This document shows positions 11,331-40,429 of a stretch of DNA of 64,000 nucleotides, one piece after another. The stretch spans positions 1 through 64,000 of the forward strand of contig CAUJNA010000506.1 of the NCBI GenBank assembly GCA_963377175.1, written 5' to 3'. The notes below the pieces were generated by a model, which saw nothing but the letters and a program-made list of their open reading frames with translations, did not search any database and was not told the origin of the DNA. Made by a program: the position numbers and the translations under genes. The DNA comes from Effrenium voratum (Eukaryota > Sar > Dinophyceae > Suessiales > Symbiodiniaceae). Positions within the stretch are counted from its first letter, which is position 1. Each line of letters opens with the position of its first letter.

Positions 11331-11935
11331 GCATTTTGAGATCGCGCAGTGAAGCTTTGGCGCTTTGGGTGGGTTGAATTGCTTTCGCCGTGGCGCGGAG
11401 CACGTTTTGAGATCGCGAAGTCGTGACGAAACACATGACGAGAGAAACGCGGGTAGGGTCGTGGCTAAGGACATAAGAAAGACCATGAAAAACAGGACGT
11501 GAGATGTGACGGAGTCGTGTGATAAAAGCTATGACGGGAAACGGGCCCATTGTTACGACGGACGTGACAAAAGGCGTGACCAAAAACGTGACCCCAAACA
11601 AAAAAAAAACGTGACCAGAGGCGAGACGACGGATGTGACAAGAGGAGAGCTGCGACGAGAGACGTGACGAGGATCGTGGCGCGAGAGGTGCCCGAGACGT
11701 GTGAGAAGAGACGTGGCGAGGGTCGTGACAAGAGACGCGCATTTTTAGATCGCGCAGTGAATCTTTGGATGGGTTGAATTGCTTTCGCCGTGGCGCGGAT
11801 TACGTTTTGAGGTCGCGAAGTCGTGACGAAACACGCGACGAGAGAAACGCGGGTAGGGTCGTGGCTAGAGACATGAGAAAGACCACGACAAACAGGACGG
11901 GAGATGCGACGGAATCGTGATGTTAGGCGCCTTGC
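11331..11935. repeat. Diverged direct repeat, ~175 bp units about 415 bp apart
   Basis: The stretch from about 11338 (GATCGCGCAGTGAAGCTTTG, then GGTTGAATTGCTTTCGCCGT) to about 11515 recurs from about 11750 to 11925 with scattered substitutions, including GACGAGAGAAACGCGGGTAG and AGGGTCGTGGCTA. The intervening 11520-11750 is rich in GACGTGAC-like words. No coding function is supported. Confidence 0.85.
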
Positions 11936-11989
11936 GACACCTGATGAAAGATGTGCGAAAAGCTATGACGAATGAGGGGACCATTGCTA

Positions 11990-12115
11990 CGACAGACGTG
12001 ACACAGGACGTGACAAAGGACGTGACACAGGACGTGACCCAAGACGTGACTAGGGACGTGACCAGAGACGTGACTATAGAAACGTGACTGGAGTCGCGAC
12101 GCGAGATGTGACAAA
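11990..12115. repeat. Short GACGTGAC minisatellite
   Basis: Repeated 11-12 bp words of the form GACGTGACACAG, GACGTGACAAAG, GACGTGACCCAA, GACGTGACTAGG. Related words are dispersed through 11540-11720. Confidence 0.85.
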
Positions 12116-12169
12116 AAATCCGTTTTCGTGTCCGCGTTCGGGTTCGTGGCTTCTATCAGGTTCAGTGGT

Positions 12170-12395
12170 AGAAGAGCTCCTAATTTGCTCGTTGTGTGTG
12201 GCTGCCGGTCTTTGTGCAGCTGGATTGTTGTCAGGGGCTGTCGCTGGCCTACTTGTCGGGCTGATGATTTTTCGTGAAGCAGGACCTTTTGCAGGGCTTC
12301 TATTTTGCTCGCGGTGTATTTTTCCCAGCTGGATTTTTTCAGGGCCTGGCACTGGCCTGCTTGGTCGGACTGCTGTTTTTCGTGAAGCAGTATTT
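12170..12395. repeat. ~105 bp tandem duplication
   Basis: The segment about 12177-12281 (TTTGCTCGTTGTG, GCAGCTGGATTGTTGTCAGG, GATTTTTCGTGAAGCAG) is repeated with divergence at about 12300-12389 (TTTGCTCGCGGTG, CCAGCTGGATTTTTTCAGGG, GTTTTTCGTGAAGCAG). Confidence 0.8.
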
Positions 12396-14610
<2,215 letters not shown>

Positions 14611-16432
14611 CGTGTACCCGTCGACATGGCGAACAAGCGTTTGTGCTCACCGGTCTCTTCAGAATTTGTGCAGGCTGACTCTAAAGCTAGTTTCCACATG
14701 CTTTCTTTGCATGGCATGGACGGTGCACGGCAAGTGCGACATCCTTCTGTCGTTGGCCAAGCCACACCGCGAGTCACTATGCCAGCTTGCGCAACAATGT
14801 CCGCTCTGTAAGTGCAGCACGTCACCCAGGCCAAACACTGTTGACATTGCTTTGTGCTCACTTTAGACGCAGCTGGGGGGTCGTCGGAGCAGGTAGGCCA
14901 TTTTGAGTCTGCCATCAGCCCGGGATTGCGACACGAACCCGGCTGTGGAGCTCAGGGTTGAATGAAGATCAGGGCATCATTTGAAGATGAAGTTTACAAT
15001 TTGCTCCGAGAGCAGAACATCTCCGCGCATCCCCGAAGAACATACAACTTGTTTGTACTTGGTTCCAGGTCGTCGACGGTTGCCTCAAAGCAAGCCTAGC
15101 GCCAAGGATAAGGACAAGGAAGGGGTGGAAAGAAGGAAAGGGCCAATGCTGGTGCAAGCGGCAGCCTGACCAAGCTCAGGCCAGGCTGTGCAATCAGCCA
15201 GTGGATTTCGTGGAGGCACCTTGCACCTTGGACACCGCAGAGAAGCAGCAGCACAGCCTCGCGCCGGCATCGGTATACTCCGGATTTTCGTGTGCCCAAG
15301 AGAAAGCAACAGGTGCATGGCCATGTCTCTGGGTGAATTATAATATTTAACCGACCTGAAATGAGGTGGTTGTGGGCTATTCCCCACATAAACCACCATT
15401 TGGGGTGAGGTCGTGTGAGGTCGGTATAATTCTCCCAGATGTCTTCACAGCTCCAGAGTCTAATGCACAGTTTGCGACGTTTGCCACGCCGGGTTTCTCC
15501 GGATCGCGAATCGCGCCGGATCCGCCTTGAACGATGCAAGACGCCCTCGCTGCAAGGAACTGCCAGACTTGGGGAAAGTGAGCTGAAGCTAGCACCTGGA
15601 CTCTCCATGACCCTTTAAAAATGGGTCAATGACTCCACTGTTTTGGGTCGTGGAGACTCCAGGCAGAGCAAAAGCTGATGTTCGGCCAGGCTCCTCGTCA
15701 ACAAAATGCCCATCTACCAGCCCTGCCCCACCGAGCGATCACAGGGCGAGTGAGCTGTGGGACTTTGAAGAGAAGCAGCTTCTGGCAGCTTGAAAGCCGT
15801 GAGTGAAGTGTCGCGAGAAGGAGGGAATGATTTCTCACGTCTCGAAGCTTTCCTTCGCGCCCTGTCTGACTGGTGCCAGCTTCATGAACAACAGTGAATC
15901 GGAAATGCCGGAGCGCTCACGTCGTCAAGGCAAAAACGGGGGCACGGCCCTTGAAGACACACGGTCATGGAGAGTCATTGGCATCATGTGCGCCTGTTCA
16001 CCAGAGTTACTCATCTGCCACGCGTGAAACACAGGCACCTGATGAACCCCTGCTCTGGGTCGAGAGCTACCGGCTTTCTGCGGGTTGCACTCTTGGCTGA
16101 GGACAGGCCCGGCGAACTGAAGACAGGCCCAGCATGGGTCTTGCAGGAGCGGGGCTGCAGCCCTTTCGCGGATTCGAGGTGCGCAGTCGACCCTGTTTCG
16201 CAAACCCTGGCGCATGGCCGCACTCGGCCTTGTTTTCCTCCCGGGCTCAAAAACGACGACTTGCTGCTTATCTCTTTGTGAAATGATGTCCGGATGTCAG
16301 GCAAGGCTCACAATCCGCAAAACTCGCAGCCGCTTGACTTGCAATCCGGGAATGTGCTTTCAGAACTTCACGCCTCTTTCATTACACCTGTAACTTGTGA
16401 GCCCATGAGTCCCAACTCGGACGCCGGAACAC
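14611..16432. other. No supported gene; 3' flank of ATP synthase beta gene
   Basis: Mixed sequence between the TG tract and the ATP synthase beta stop codon. Open frames up to 170 codons are seen on the minus strand (around 15100-15600) but they match no family I recognise. It presumably includes the 3' untranslated region of the ATP synthase gene; I see no defined terminator signal. Confidence 0.4.
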
Positions 16433-30073
<13,641 letters not shown>

Positions 30074-30744
30074 CTGGTGTTTTTGCGGCTGTTTTCTTAA
30101 GGCTGGTTTCAAGGAAAATTTAAAGGAACAAAAGAGTCTGGGGCCCCCCTATCTTGAGACATACCCATACCCAAATGCAAACGCATCTGGGGAGTCTCTC
30201 CAACTGATGTCCCTGGTGTCAGTACAATTTAATTTGGTGAGGGGACCCCATCTAATCCTTTTCACGGCAAACGTGAGCATTGCCAGCCAGGGCTTGCCCT
30301 TTCCAATCCCGCAACCCCTTTAAGGGACGAATTTGTGAAAACCTGTAAAAACTTCCTTGAAGGTGCACCTGCCTTTCCTTTCTGACGGTCAGGGGTTCTG
30401 GGTCCCGAGTGTCTCATTTCCCCCCCGGAAGGCGAGGAGATCCCTCGGCCCCTCCCCGTGGCTCCGCGCCGCAAAGGCCCGCGGCTGCACGAGGCCGCGG
30501 GCTGCCTGCGGACGCGTCAGGGGCTCTGAGCCTCGCTGTGCCTCAAATGAAGCGTCCTGGGGCTCGGTGGCTTGCCTACATCTGGACTAACCACCAGATG
30601 CATGTAGACCTCATCAGATTCAAGCCGCGGAAACCATCAGCCCGACGGTCAACAAAAAAAGGGTCCCCTTTGCCCGTGTGGTTGAAATCTAGCGAGTCCC
30701 ATGTCCCTCCCGAAACCGCACACAGTTTCTTTTCGCCGGACCAG

Positions 30745-33700
30745 CTATTCCTGTGCTCCGTCACGGGCCTTCAGCGCTGATGGGAAGGCCCTCATCGCGA
30801 GTCGCCCCTTTCGATTCAGAGCCCGCAAGCTGCGCTGGAGCTGGCGGGTCGCTGACGGATCGCAGAACCACCCTTTGCCTCTGACTCTGTTGTGAAGGAA
30901 ACCAAAAGGACGCAAACCAAGGACGCCTCATGTTGGGACACAGGTGTGCTAGCACAATGTTTGGGGCAAAAACCCACAAAAGGCAAGCCGCGGTCGGAGG
31001 GGCTTCCATTGCCTTTTTTGGCACTTCTCTTGAGTAGAGCGTTGTTTTGGAGTATCGGTCCTTTCTGGCAGCCATCCATTTTCCAGGGGACTCTCTGCGA
31101 AGCTCACACCATTTCCATGGCATGCCAGCCGGTCTGGCCACCAGGACCTCACTGATGGTGCATTGGCCTGGCATCCATGGGGAAGCAGAGCGAGCAGAGC
31201 GGTCCGGATCCAAGTGCCAGATGCTGGCATGGCTCGGCCAATCGCCATGCAACCTGGCCAGTGGTTCTCTGATAGTTACCGCTGGTCGGGTCAAAAACAA
31301 AAAGGAACGCCGTTGAGACCAAGCCATCCTGAACTATTCTAACCCCACCAACTCCAATTCAATCCTGAGGCTCCCATTACCTGTAGCTCTAGGGAGACTA
31401 CCGGAACGGGCCAAGACTCCCCTTTCGGCCCCTGGGCACCCTGCCACTTGCCGTGGCGTTAGGAGAAGGGTCATGGCGTTGCTGCAAAGGTCCACAGGGC
31501 AGACCCAACCTCAGAGTCACCAGAGGCAAAACCCGGCCATGGGTGCGTTGCAAGGCCCATGGTCCCCTGTCTCATCGCGAGCGGTGAACCAGCATGGCAG
31601 TGGCTGCACAAAAAACGCGGCCAGTGTGTCCCACATCTGGGCCGCGGGCGCGCTCCGCTTGCTTGGTGTCGTGTGTGGCCATGATGATGCCGCAGTCCTT
31701 GCCTCGCAACGTGGCAAAACGCAAAACACGGAGACTGCGTTGCTCTTTTTCTTCTGCGCCTGGATGGGCCTGAGTGGGGCCGGGCACGTCCCAAGCGGAG
31801 TCAGCTGGGTGGCTTGCTGTTGCCCATGTGCTGGAGGCAGGAACTCATCAGAACTAGATACCGTTGCTTTGCGTGGCTGTATGTCAGGCTTGTTAGAAAA
31901 GGTGAAGCTTGGTGGAGAACAGCGAAGCGCACCTGTCTTCCGCTCTTAAGAGCAAATGTGAAACCAAGCGAGCTCCAGCCATTAATCCCTTCACTCGATG
32001 GCTGGCGCCTTTGCCATCTCCTAGGCCTTCGCGCCCTCGCTGATCTGGAATCCCAAACTGCCGTGAGTTGCCGCGTTCTTCACCCCCTCAGCCAGTGAAA
32101 CACAGCACCCCGGCCGATTCTACCGCCGCTCACATTGATCGTCACGTTGGAAACCGTCTTCAAGGCTGCGGTGCCTTGGCACCGGCAGCGCCGATGTTTT
32201 TCAACGCCAGCTTGATCTCTGACTCGACTGCGGGCACAATAGACTCGACGGAGAGGGGGAGCAGGCTTCAGAGCCTGCTGCCCCGTCCATTGTACCCCAA
32301 ATCGAGGAATCGAGGATGGCGACAGCGGAACTCTTCTTCAGCACAAGGCCTTAGCACTCTGAATGGCCAATGCAGTCGCCCCCCAAAATGAGGACGGTGA
32401 CTGTGGTATTCTGGGCTGGACAGCGGCACCTGCGTGTATTCCGAAAGCTGGGCCAAGGTCACCTGCCAGGGTGAACCAAATGAAGCTTCTTCTTGCGTAA
32501 CAATCCCCTGCTGGAGTTCTCCACCACATGCAGCGGAAAAGCTCTCTGCCAGCCACGTTCAGTGCACGCGATGCAGCTTAGGCAAGCTTGAGCCACTCTC
32601 CCTGGAAATAAGTTGGTCATGGCTCTCTCAATCGGTTGAGTCAGCAATGATCCGATATCAACACCTTAAATGCTACTCAAAGTGCGAATCATGCAAGACA
32701 AACTTGGCCAGCAAGCTTGTCAATGCTCATCACACCTCTATTGTCATGCAGGGCGGCTTATCTCCCAATGCTGCCTGTGACAATCCAGTCCTGAGTAACC
32801 CTCAAAACAGCTCAAAATGCCAGTCCGAGCCTTCCTGCATTTTCCAATGGTCTACATTTTGTGCCTGATTCAGGAATTTAGGTTTGTCTCCAAATGGGGA
32901 ACCCCCCAAAATGGGTGAGCTTTCCTTTTGGTTTCCCTCTACACCCAAAAATGGTACCCTCAAAAAACAAACACACACAATCACACACATCAGTTTCCCT
33001 CTACTTGGGTGGCTTGGTAAGGACATTCTCCCATTTACCCTCTACAAGAACGGGGCCCCTTCAAATCCAAACCCAATCCAAGCCACTTAGGGGATACCTG
33101 AACCGACACATTTGGGACAGGTTGCGCCTCTGCTCTTCAGTGTGGCTTCCACCAATTGCTTCGAAGCCTGGCAACTGCGGAACGACATGAACAGAGGCCA
33201 AATATTTGGCCAAGGAGAAGGAAACCAACATTAAACCAAAAGGGGTTGGTCTCCTAGAAATGGAGAGGATGCCCTCAAAACAGACTTGTCTTTTAATCTT
33301 AGAATACCAACAAGCCAGAAAGGATATGCTCAAAAAGGGGCTCGCCTCTTTGCCCTAGGGCTCCATCTCCACCGAACCCGGGGCCCGCCGCGCTCGGCGC
33401 GGGCCTCGTCTAGGGCGCTGGTCGGCTCGTCCAGCACCAGACACGACGGCTCCGTGGCCAAGCCCTCGGATGGGAAGGGAAAAGGTGTTTTTTTTCTTCT
33501 CAGAAACACCGTGTTTTGTGGTGTTTTGCATGTTAAAATCACATCCCCACCAACACCCGGTCTCCAGATTTATTTATTTTTTTTTGGGGGGGGAGGGGGA
33601 AGCACCCTTTTTCATGTTAGCTTAAAGGAGACAACACGCAAGGCGGACCATTTTTTTGCGCGGTCCCGTGTTTTGAGAATACCACAATCGCCCCTTCCCT

Positions 33701-36700
33701 TCCCCCCTCCCCCCGAAAAAAAAATGCACACACACACACACATAAATACAAAAAAAAATCCGACCCAGAGGTTGGACCGGGCGGGACCCGGGCGGACCAA
33801 CCCAACTGCATCGAGGCCCCCGGCAATGGCCAGCATCATCCGCTGCGCCTCGCCCCCGGAGAGCTCCGACCAGGGCCTCGTCGCCGGGGCTGCGGGAAGG
33901 GGGAGGGGTCATGTGGGCTCGGGTGTGTGGGGTGTGTGGGGGGTGAGGGTGGGAGGGTGGGAGGGTGTGGGGGATAAGGGCTAGGTGAACACATCACATT
34001 GATGAGCATGACGAAACGATGACTCAAACTTGGCGATCAGCGTGGAAGCAAGTTGAACTGCCTGCCTTTCTGTTTGCAACTGCTTGCCTCTTCAGGCGAA
34101 GCAACGGGTTGGAGAAAACCTGAAAGTGAGGCAGGTCAGATCCATCTGACAGCCGACTGAGCACGTCTCCGCTCCAGAAGGCGCTCATCTAGGCCTCGGG
34201 GGGCAGGATATTTAAGTCAGGCAAGTGGGAAGTGAACACAAGCCATCCCGGATCCTCTCGAAATGGCCGCTCAAAACATGGAACTCCCAAAATGGCACCT
34301 GGGTAAATGGAAACAAAGACTAAAAACAATCCTAGCACGATTTGGAGCCATACCCAAATAGCACCGAGAAACCTCAAGGAGCACGGCTCCGGGGCGAACG
34401 CCTCAAAGGCATCCCACTCATCTCCAGCTGGGGTCTCCGGCCTACGGATGGCAGCAGAGGCCTAGGCACGCGCAAAGGCGCGCCCCGCTTCCCGCAAGTT
34501 GAAAGGGGTATGGCTCAAAAACCTGTACCAAAATGGAACCCTGGTAAGTGGAAACATAGACCAAAACCTGCGTAACCCTAGCTCTTGAATTTTGAGCCAC
34601 TGCCAAAGAAACCCCGGCAGTCTCCCCTGACAAGGCGCGGCCCCATGTTGAATCGAATGGGTTTTTGAGTCCAGCTGGCTGCCCCAGTGGAGGGATTGAC
34701 CCGGGGAAAATCCTTCAAATCCCCTGCCGAGGCGTCTGCCGCACTTGCAGCTGCGGTCGGTCGTGGTTGGCACGCAGCTTCCCCAGGCTCTGCGGCTTCA
34801 GACAAGGCGCGGAATTGGTCGGTGATCGCCCAAAATGAGTGGTTTCCCTTTGGTGTTCCTCAAAAACCCAACCAAAAGGGACCTCGGGACCCCCTAAAAA
34901 CAATCTAAAACTGACACACCCAAGTATCACATGTTGTCATGATAGTTTCCTTTCCTTTCACCACCTGAGGGGGTTCCCAACTCGGAGACAAATCCAATCT
35001 TTTCAAATCATTGCAAAGCACCCGGAAATCAACTGCCATGGCCTGGATGAAGCTGTGGGGTGTACCAGGCAGCGGTGCCTTGATCTGGTGCAGGTACAGC
35101 ACCTCCCAGTCAAAAGGCAGTGCTCCAGCATGTAAATACTACTCCAAATACCAGTTGTTTTCCTTTTGGGGGGATATCATGTCAACCTTCCACTTTAAAA
35201 GGAGGTATGAAATATAGTATGTACCATGGAAAACCAAATGAATCATATTCTGTGTTGGGACTAGGGGGTATCTCTCAGCACAATGATTCTGAGCAAGAAT
35301 CATGAGATCGTTACTGCCCGTTTTGCTGCTGTGCCTGTTGGATTCTGAGAACCTACATCCTCAACCGTCACCATGGGAGGATTCGCAACACAGTGAATTT
35401 GCGTTGAAAGCCTGTCGGTTTCAAGGGGTGCCCGACACGCCTAGCCACAGGGGGCTGCCTGGGCCACCCTGCTGGGTTCCAACATGAAGCCATTTCTGCT
35501 GGTACTTGCCCATTCCGAAACATGTCTCGATTAATATGGGGCCCCACTCGACTGGTCTCTGCCTTGCTGCCCTCTCAACATCCAGCCTCTCGACGCCACT
35601 GTTGAGGCCTCACTGAGATGGTCATCTAGGGGGTGCCTAACTTGAGCCATGTTTTGGTTTGCATTCGGAGGGAGATCCGCTAACTGGCTTCTGAGTATCT
35701 CGACAAAGGTCACCCCGCAAATCCGCCAAATGCTGAGTCGAAACTTGCAGCTCGCGGTCGAGTTCGCATCGCCCGCTGATGATAGCAGTTCTGCACAGCA
35801 GGTGCCAAGTGAGCCCGGCGAAAAAGGGACTCTTTGTGGCTGGGTCCCTTTTTTTCCGTCGCGAACCAAATGGCCATGGGTCAAAACCCCGTACCCCCCG
35901 TGAACATCCCAATCCCCACTAAAATAGACTTAGATGGGTGGTGCACCCATCCCAAAGTGGTACCATTGCTTTTGAACCATGGCCAAATGGCAACGCGTAA
36001 ACTCCCGGAGCTCCATCCTAAGCGCGCTGCGCCATGCGTCTGCTGTCCTCTCCGCCCAGGCTCATCCTGCGATTGCGGTGATTCTACGGGCGACCCCTTG
36101 GCCCCTGGAACGGGTCAAAAATCAACCACCCGGAATTGGACCGCAGGTTTTAGTCCTTGGTTCCAGTTGCCCGGGTTCCATTTTGGGTACCTATGTTTGA
36201 CCCACAGCCAGCTGACAACCTTTGAAAGTGACGCAAGAGCCGTCAAATGAACTGCTCGATCTCAGTTGACTCATGTTATGTTCGACTCGAGGAATTTCCA
36301 AGAAGGAAGCGTCATGGATCATTTTATTTCCCGTACCGTGCCCCCGCCCCCCCCCTCACTCTGCATGACAGGGCAGCGTGCATTCCCCCCACCACTCCCA
36401 GGCTCAGTCTTGGAGGCACCCGAGGAGGTGAGGTCGGCAATCCATTTCCTTGGAGAATCCGCACGACTTTCTATCCAGACTCTTCAGAGGACGTGTCCTT
36501 CAAAATTCTCGACGAGACTCGGTACTCTTTTTGGGCTTGAAGTGGAAAGGGCAACCAAAAAGCAAACCAACAATTCGAGGTGATCCTGCAAAACAAAGCA
36601 CCTTCAGATTTATGTCCACCCACCGCTGTTGAGGACAACACCTGAAAAAGGCCCCTCAGAGGCCAGCGCAGCATGGTGCTTTTGCCCACCCCGCTGGCGC

Positions 36701-37665
36701 CCATGACGCAAAGCACCTGAACAGCTGTCAGCTTCCTTCAAACGGCTGTCAGCTTCCTTCAAATTGGTGGTTTGGTGATTTGGACCTTAGGGGGGTGGTG
36801 TTTGGCCCCTCCAAAAGTGGCCTGGTTCCTCACTAAAACCAGGGACACCCCCTTATTAAGAAGCTGGGGTCAACTTTAGACAAGCTCTGCCAAATTCTGA
36901 TCTGCGGAAACGACAAAATATCGCTATTTATGTGTAAATGAAATACTGTACCATCCTTATAAAGGAAGATCCTGTATCGTAGCTCAGCTCATGTTGCCCC
37001 CTGCCAGCCAATCTCCCTATGTCTTGTTTTCTTCTTTTTCGGACCCCCAAAATGCCTTCAAAACCACCAAAAGACCGGGGGAACCAACTCCAAAAAACAA
37101 CAAGACGAGCCACCCAAACGCTCCCAGGCGAGGTGCACCTCACCAGCACCCACTTGCAATGCCGCCTGGCAGGCAAGAGACGCCTTGGGCTGTTTTGATT
37201 CGTGTGAAGTTGGAACCAGCCGCAAATTGGAAGCCTTACCGCAGGCGTTTGGATTCGTTAAAGTTGGAATCACCTGAAAAGTGGCTGGACACACATCCCC
37301 GATTTCTGCTTCATGTCCACCATGTTGGGTCTTCAACATCTTGGTCAGCACGCATTCTAGGGCTACCTTCCCCATTCTTTCCAGGGATCCTTTTTTCCAG
37401 AAAAACCTCCGGACACCCAGAGAAAACGGCACGGTGTTTGGCAAGAACGCTGGCTGAAAAGAAGGACAAGGAATCAACACCCCCGACGGGCTGAATGAGA
37501 TCAGACCTGAAAGGGGGAAGGTGGGAAGGTACTTCAGGTGCATCAAACCCTAGAAGCATGGCCCCCGTTCCTTCCCAAAAGCCCCTTCCACCCACCCCCC
37601 CCCGCCTTCAAAGGCCGAGGCCCCACCTGGCCGTCCAAGGCCAGGTCCAGTATCCTGCGGCCTGG
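30745..37665 (-). CDS. ABC transporter ATP-binding protein (FetA/STAR1-like), multi-exon
   Basis: Minus-strand exons carry each ABC motif in order. About 37660-37627 ends RRILDLALDGQ; it joins in phase to 36716-36664, VLCVMGASGVGKSTMLR (Walker A). 35102-35043 encodes VLYLHQIKAPLPGTPHSFIQ (Q-loop region). 33876-33825 encodes PWSELSGGEAQRMMLAI (ABC signature LSGGE). 33464-33405 encodes GLATEPSCLVLDEPTSALDE (Walker B LVLDEP and D-loop). 31702-31650 encodes KDCGIIMATHDTKQAER (H-loop His). A next exon starts at 31147 with VLVA; a frame ending at TAG 30745-30747 (QRSLRALNRKGRLAMRAF upstream of it) may be the last exon. Linking exons between 36.6 and 33.9 kb are not all found. Known relatives: E. 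coli FetA (metal export) and plant STAR1. The UPF0014 permease exons at 41.6-40.4 kb directly precede it on the same strand. Confidence 0.85.
34511..34599 (+). mobile_element. Introner-like element, family I
   Basis: Ends TGGCTCAAAA and TTTTGAGCCA are a perfect 10 bp inverted pair; interior CCAAAATGGAACCCTGGTAA and ACCAAAACCTGCGTAACCC. Lies in an intron of the ABC ATPase gene. A degraded relative is visible at about 34280-34355. Confidence 0.88.
35875..35982 (+). mobile_element. Introner-like element, family II, with 9 bp target duplication
   Basis: Ends CATGGGTCAAAA and TTTTGAACCATGG; interior GTGAACATCCCAATCCCCAC, TAAAATAGAC and GGTGGTGCACCCAT. Flanked by exact 9 bp direct repeats CCAAATGGC at 35866-35874 and 35983-35991. 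Lies in an intron of the ABC ATPase gene. Confidence 0.88.
36112..36206 (-). mobile_element. Introner-like element, family I, reverse orientation
   Basis: CGGGTCAAAA at the left and TTTGACCCACAGCC at the right; the reverse complement of the interior reads CCAAAATGGAACCCGGGCAA and GGACTAAAACCTGCGGTCC. It is inserted in the opposite orientation from most copies in this window, within an ABC ATPase intron. Confidence 0.85.
37354..37490. mobile_element. Introner-like element, family V
   Basis: Matches 16583-16713 over about 130 bp, with shared TACCTTCCCCATTCTTTCCA and CCAGAGAAA words. It lies in the intron between the RRILDLALDGQ exon and the Walker A exon of the ABC gene. Confidence 0.75.
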
Positions 37666-39527
37666 CTGCTCGGATGCGCGCGACATCGGCTTCCCGGGAT
37701 CCTTGATTGGCGTTTCAGCCAAAAATTGTTTTGATCCCAAACAAGTCTTAAAACATACACCAGCATTGACCCCAGATAGCACCAGCCCATCAATCTCACA
37801 TTGTTAGAAGTTAGAACCCCGATAGCTTTCAGCTCTCTGGGGAAATAAGCAAAGCTCTAGGGATTGATTCCCCCATTCTTCTCAACCATCGTTATTTTCA
37901 AAAGCCAGCTGTTTCCCATGGGTCTTTGATGGTTTCCTGAAAAGCAGGATCCCTCCCACGTAAAACTGCCACGACTTCGGAGCTGCGAAGTCCAGCCGTT
38001 GGAGTCACAGCCATCAGACGCCTCCAGTGCTCTTCTGCCAGCTTTGCTGCAGCACCAAAGGGGTGCCACAGCGCTCGGCCCTCAGACAAAACGACTTGGG
38101 GTCTTGAAAGTAGGGAGCCCCCCCAAATGGTTTGCCTTCCTGAGGGTTTCCTTAACCAAAGAGACGGGATATGGGTACCCTCAAAAGACAGAGACTGTTT
38201 AGACAACCAGAGGTTAGCAGAGTGAAGCGGTCAGAAGCCTGGCTCCCGATCTGTAAATGTTCAGCATTTGGTCTGGGCAAGTGGTCAGCAGCCCCCAGTT
38301 GACCCACGCCGACCCCTGGCAAGTAGGGTGGGGCCACCCATTGGTTTAAACATGTTTAAACCACCGGTTATGATGATTCTTTCCTTGTAAAGGTGGTGTT
38401 TAAACCATATGTTGCCCCACCCCGCCGGTAAGCTTCCTGCAAACCCTTGGAATTCGCGTAAGCGGTCTGCCAATTACATGTTTGCTGTCCCCGAGGTTGG
38501 CGCCCGGCCGGCAGAGACTCGGCCTGCGCCAAAAAAAAGGTCCGGTGGCAGTGGTCAAAGGGGCGTCAGCGTTTTGCGAGTGCTTAATCTTGCTCATATC
38601 CAGCAGGAAACAAACTCATAAATCATATAAGTCTAAGCTTTATAGGAAGCAAGGATGCCATTGAGTTGGGATAAAGCCGATCCAGCGAAGATCGAGTCGC
38701 TGAGTTGGTCTTTTCACAAGCAAGCGACGCTCTGACCGCCTGAGTGCAGTGCGGTGGTCAGGTTTTGCCTTTCCATGCGGTTGCCATGTTTGAAGCCTTA
38801 TCCCATCTAGGCCAGCCATCAAAAGAGGCACGGGCGCCCAAGTTTGCACGTGCCAGGTCGGGCAAGGCATGAGCCATAGCTAGCCAGTCGTTGCTGTGTC
38901 GACCCAAATTGGCCAGCCTGGCCGGCCGCTTTGGGCGTCCGAGACGGCCATTTGCTGCAATCCAGCCTAAGAGTTCCCGCCAGGGTTGTACCTTTTGACT
39001 ACCCCCCAAAAGAGTTAAACCCAGGGGTGGTTGATTTTCCCTAAAAGCAAACCCCCTGGGTTTAAGTCTACCTTGGGGGAGTCCAAAAGTAGAACCCTGG
39101 TTCACGCAACATGCTCACTGTGGGGTTTGTGGGCACATTCCTCATTGCTCGGGGAGGCGGTCTGAAGGCACCTGACTGCGATCGCAGTCTCTTCACACTG
39201 TGGATGGACAAAACCCATTTCGCACCGGATTGAAACCATGGGAAAGCATTGATTGTTGGTATTTACAGGGGAACCATCATTCCAGGGATTCTTAGGTGGT
39301 GCAGGATTTCGTCCATCCACAGTAGGGCGTATGATTTTCTGCCAAAAAAAAAACATGGCTGATGCACCACTTGCCCATACTTCCCATGACGAATCCCTTG
39401 GTGTCACCCAAACCACCCCCGCTACTCATCCACTCCACTCGGCTCGGCTAATTTCCGAGCTGGGAAGCCGGCAGTCGGGAGATGTTCAGCCGTGACTGCG
39501 GCTTGACCTTGCAGCTGACCCATCTGG

Positions 39528-39638
39528 CTGTGGGTCAAAACCCATGGGATTCCAACTTGGGGTAGGTGCACCACCCATTTTAAAAAGTCTATTTTAGTGG
39601 GGATAGTCACTGGGGGTACGGGCTTTTGACCCACGGCC
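39528..39638 (-). mobile_element. Introner-like element, family II, reverse orientation
   Basis: Ends CTGTGGGTCAAAA and TTTTGACCCACGG; the reverse complement of the interior reads GTACCCCCAGTGACTATCCC and AATAGACTTTTTAAAATGGG. Flanks CATCTGG (39521-39527) and CATCTTGG (right) suggest a diverged target duplication. Between the UPF0014 exons and the ABC exons. Confidence 0.82.
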
Positions 39639-40429
39639 ATCTTGGAACGGCAACTCCCAACGAACGATGTGCTAACAAACTGTCGCGCGTTTGCGGATGG
39701 AAAGTGCCAGTGTCCGGTTCCCCTAATTCATCGCTATTTCGGGATTTACCAAGAACCAAAGAGGCAAGTCAAAGGCAACCTAGCCAAACCCTGTTGTTGC
39801 TTCCCTGTTGAAAGCATGCCGCTGACGGAGACAAGCCAACGCCCTGAGCCCCACCCTCCATTCCCAAAAAAGATTCACCATGCCGCATCCTACACTGTTG
39901 CGCATATTCCTTTGTGCCTACCCCCTCTCGCGATTGAGGATCAAGGGCGTCCCCGGCGGCTCCGTGCGCCACGACTTTGCGATCCTTTTTCTTGCGGCAC
40001 AAACCAAGGATGTGACCCGTTAGTGACCGTTCTCAGCTTGTGACCCATATCCCGTGGGGCCCGTGGCCGAATCATTCGGCATCTAAAGCGCGGCATCTCT
40101 CAGCCCGCCTCGCTGTCGTCGTGCCGGCCCCTCGGGTCAAAGAAGGCCTGGATGGTGAAGACCTCACTTCTGAGCGCGAGACGGCGGGCATTTCCAAAGC
40201 AACTTGGCCAAAGCTTGGCCGTGCCGCACACAATTCCAGCCCCCAACACCAGCTCTTGGTTGCTTACTGCAGAAACCCAAGCTGGAGAGTCCGAAACACC
40301 AAATCCCTCAAATGGTTGCGGGTCAAATTCAGGGACACCTTTGGAGAGTGGCAAAGGGAAACCGCTACGACTCCCTACCTCCGACTTCCCGACCTCGGGT
40401 CGACCATGCCTTCCGCCAGTCTCGGGGCT

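Noticed and set aside
12150..12190. GGTTCAGTGGTAGAAG resembles a tRNA D-arm / A box
   Set aside because: No B box or T-arm follows at the expected distance and no acceptor stem can be paired.
30409..30780. Plus-strand ORF of 123 codons
   Set aside because: GC-rich patch better explained by a minus-strand presequence-like frame for ATP synthase beta and the tail of the ABC gene; neither is certain, but no plus-strand family match is seen.
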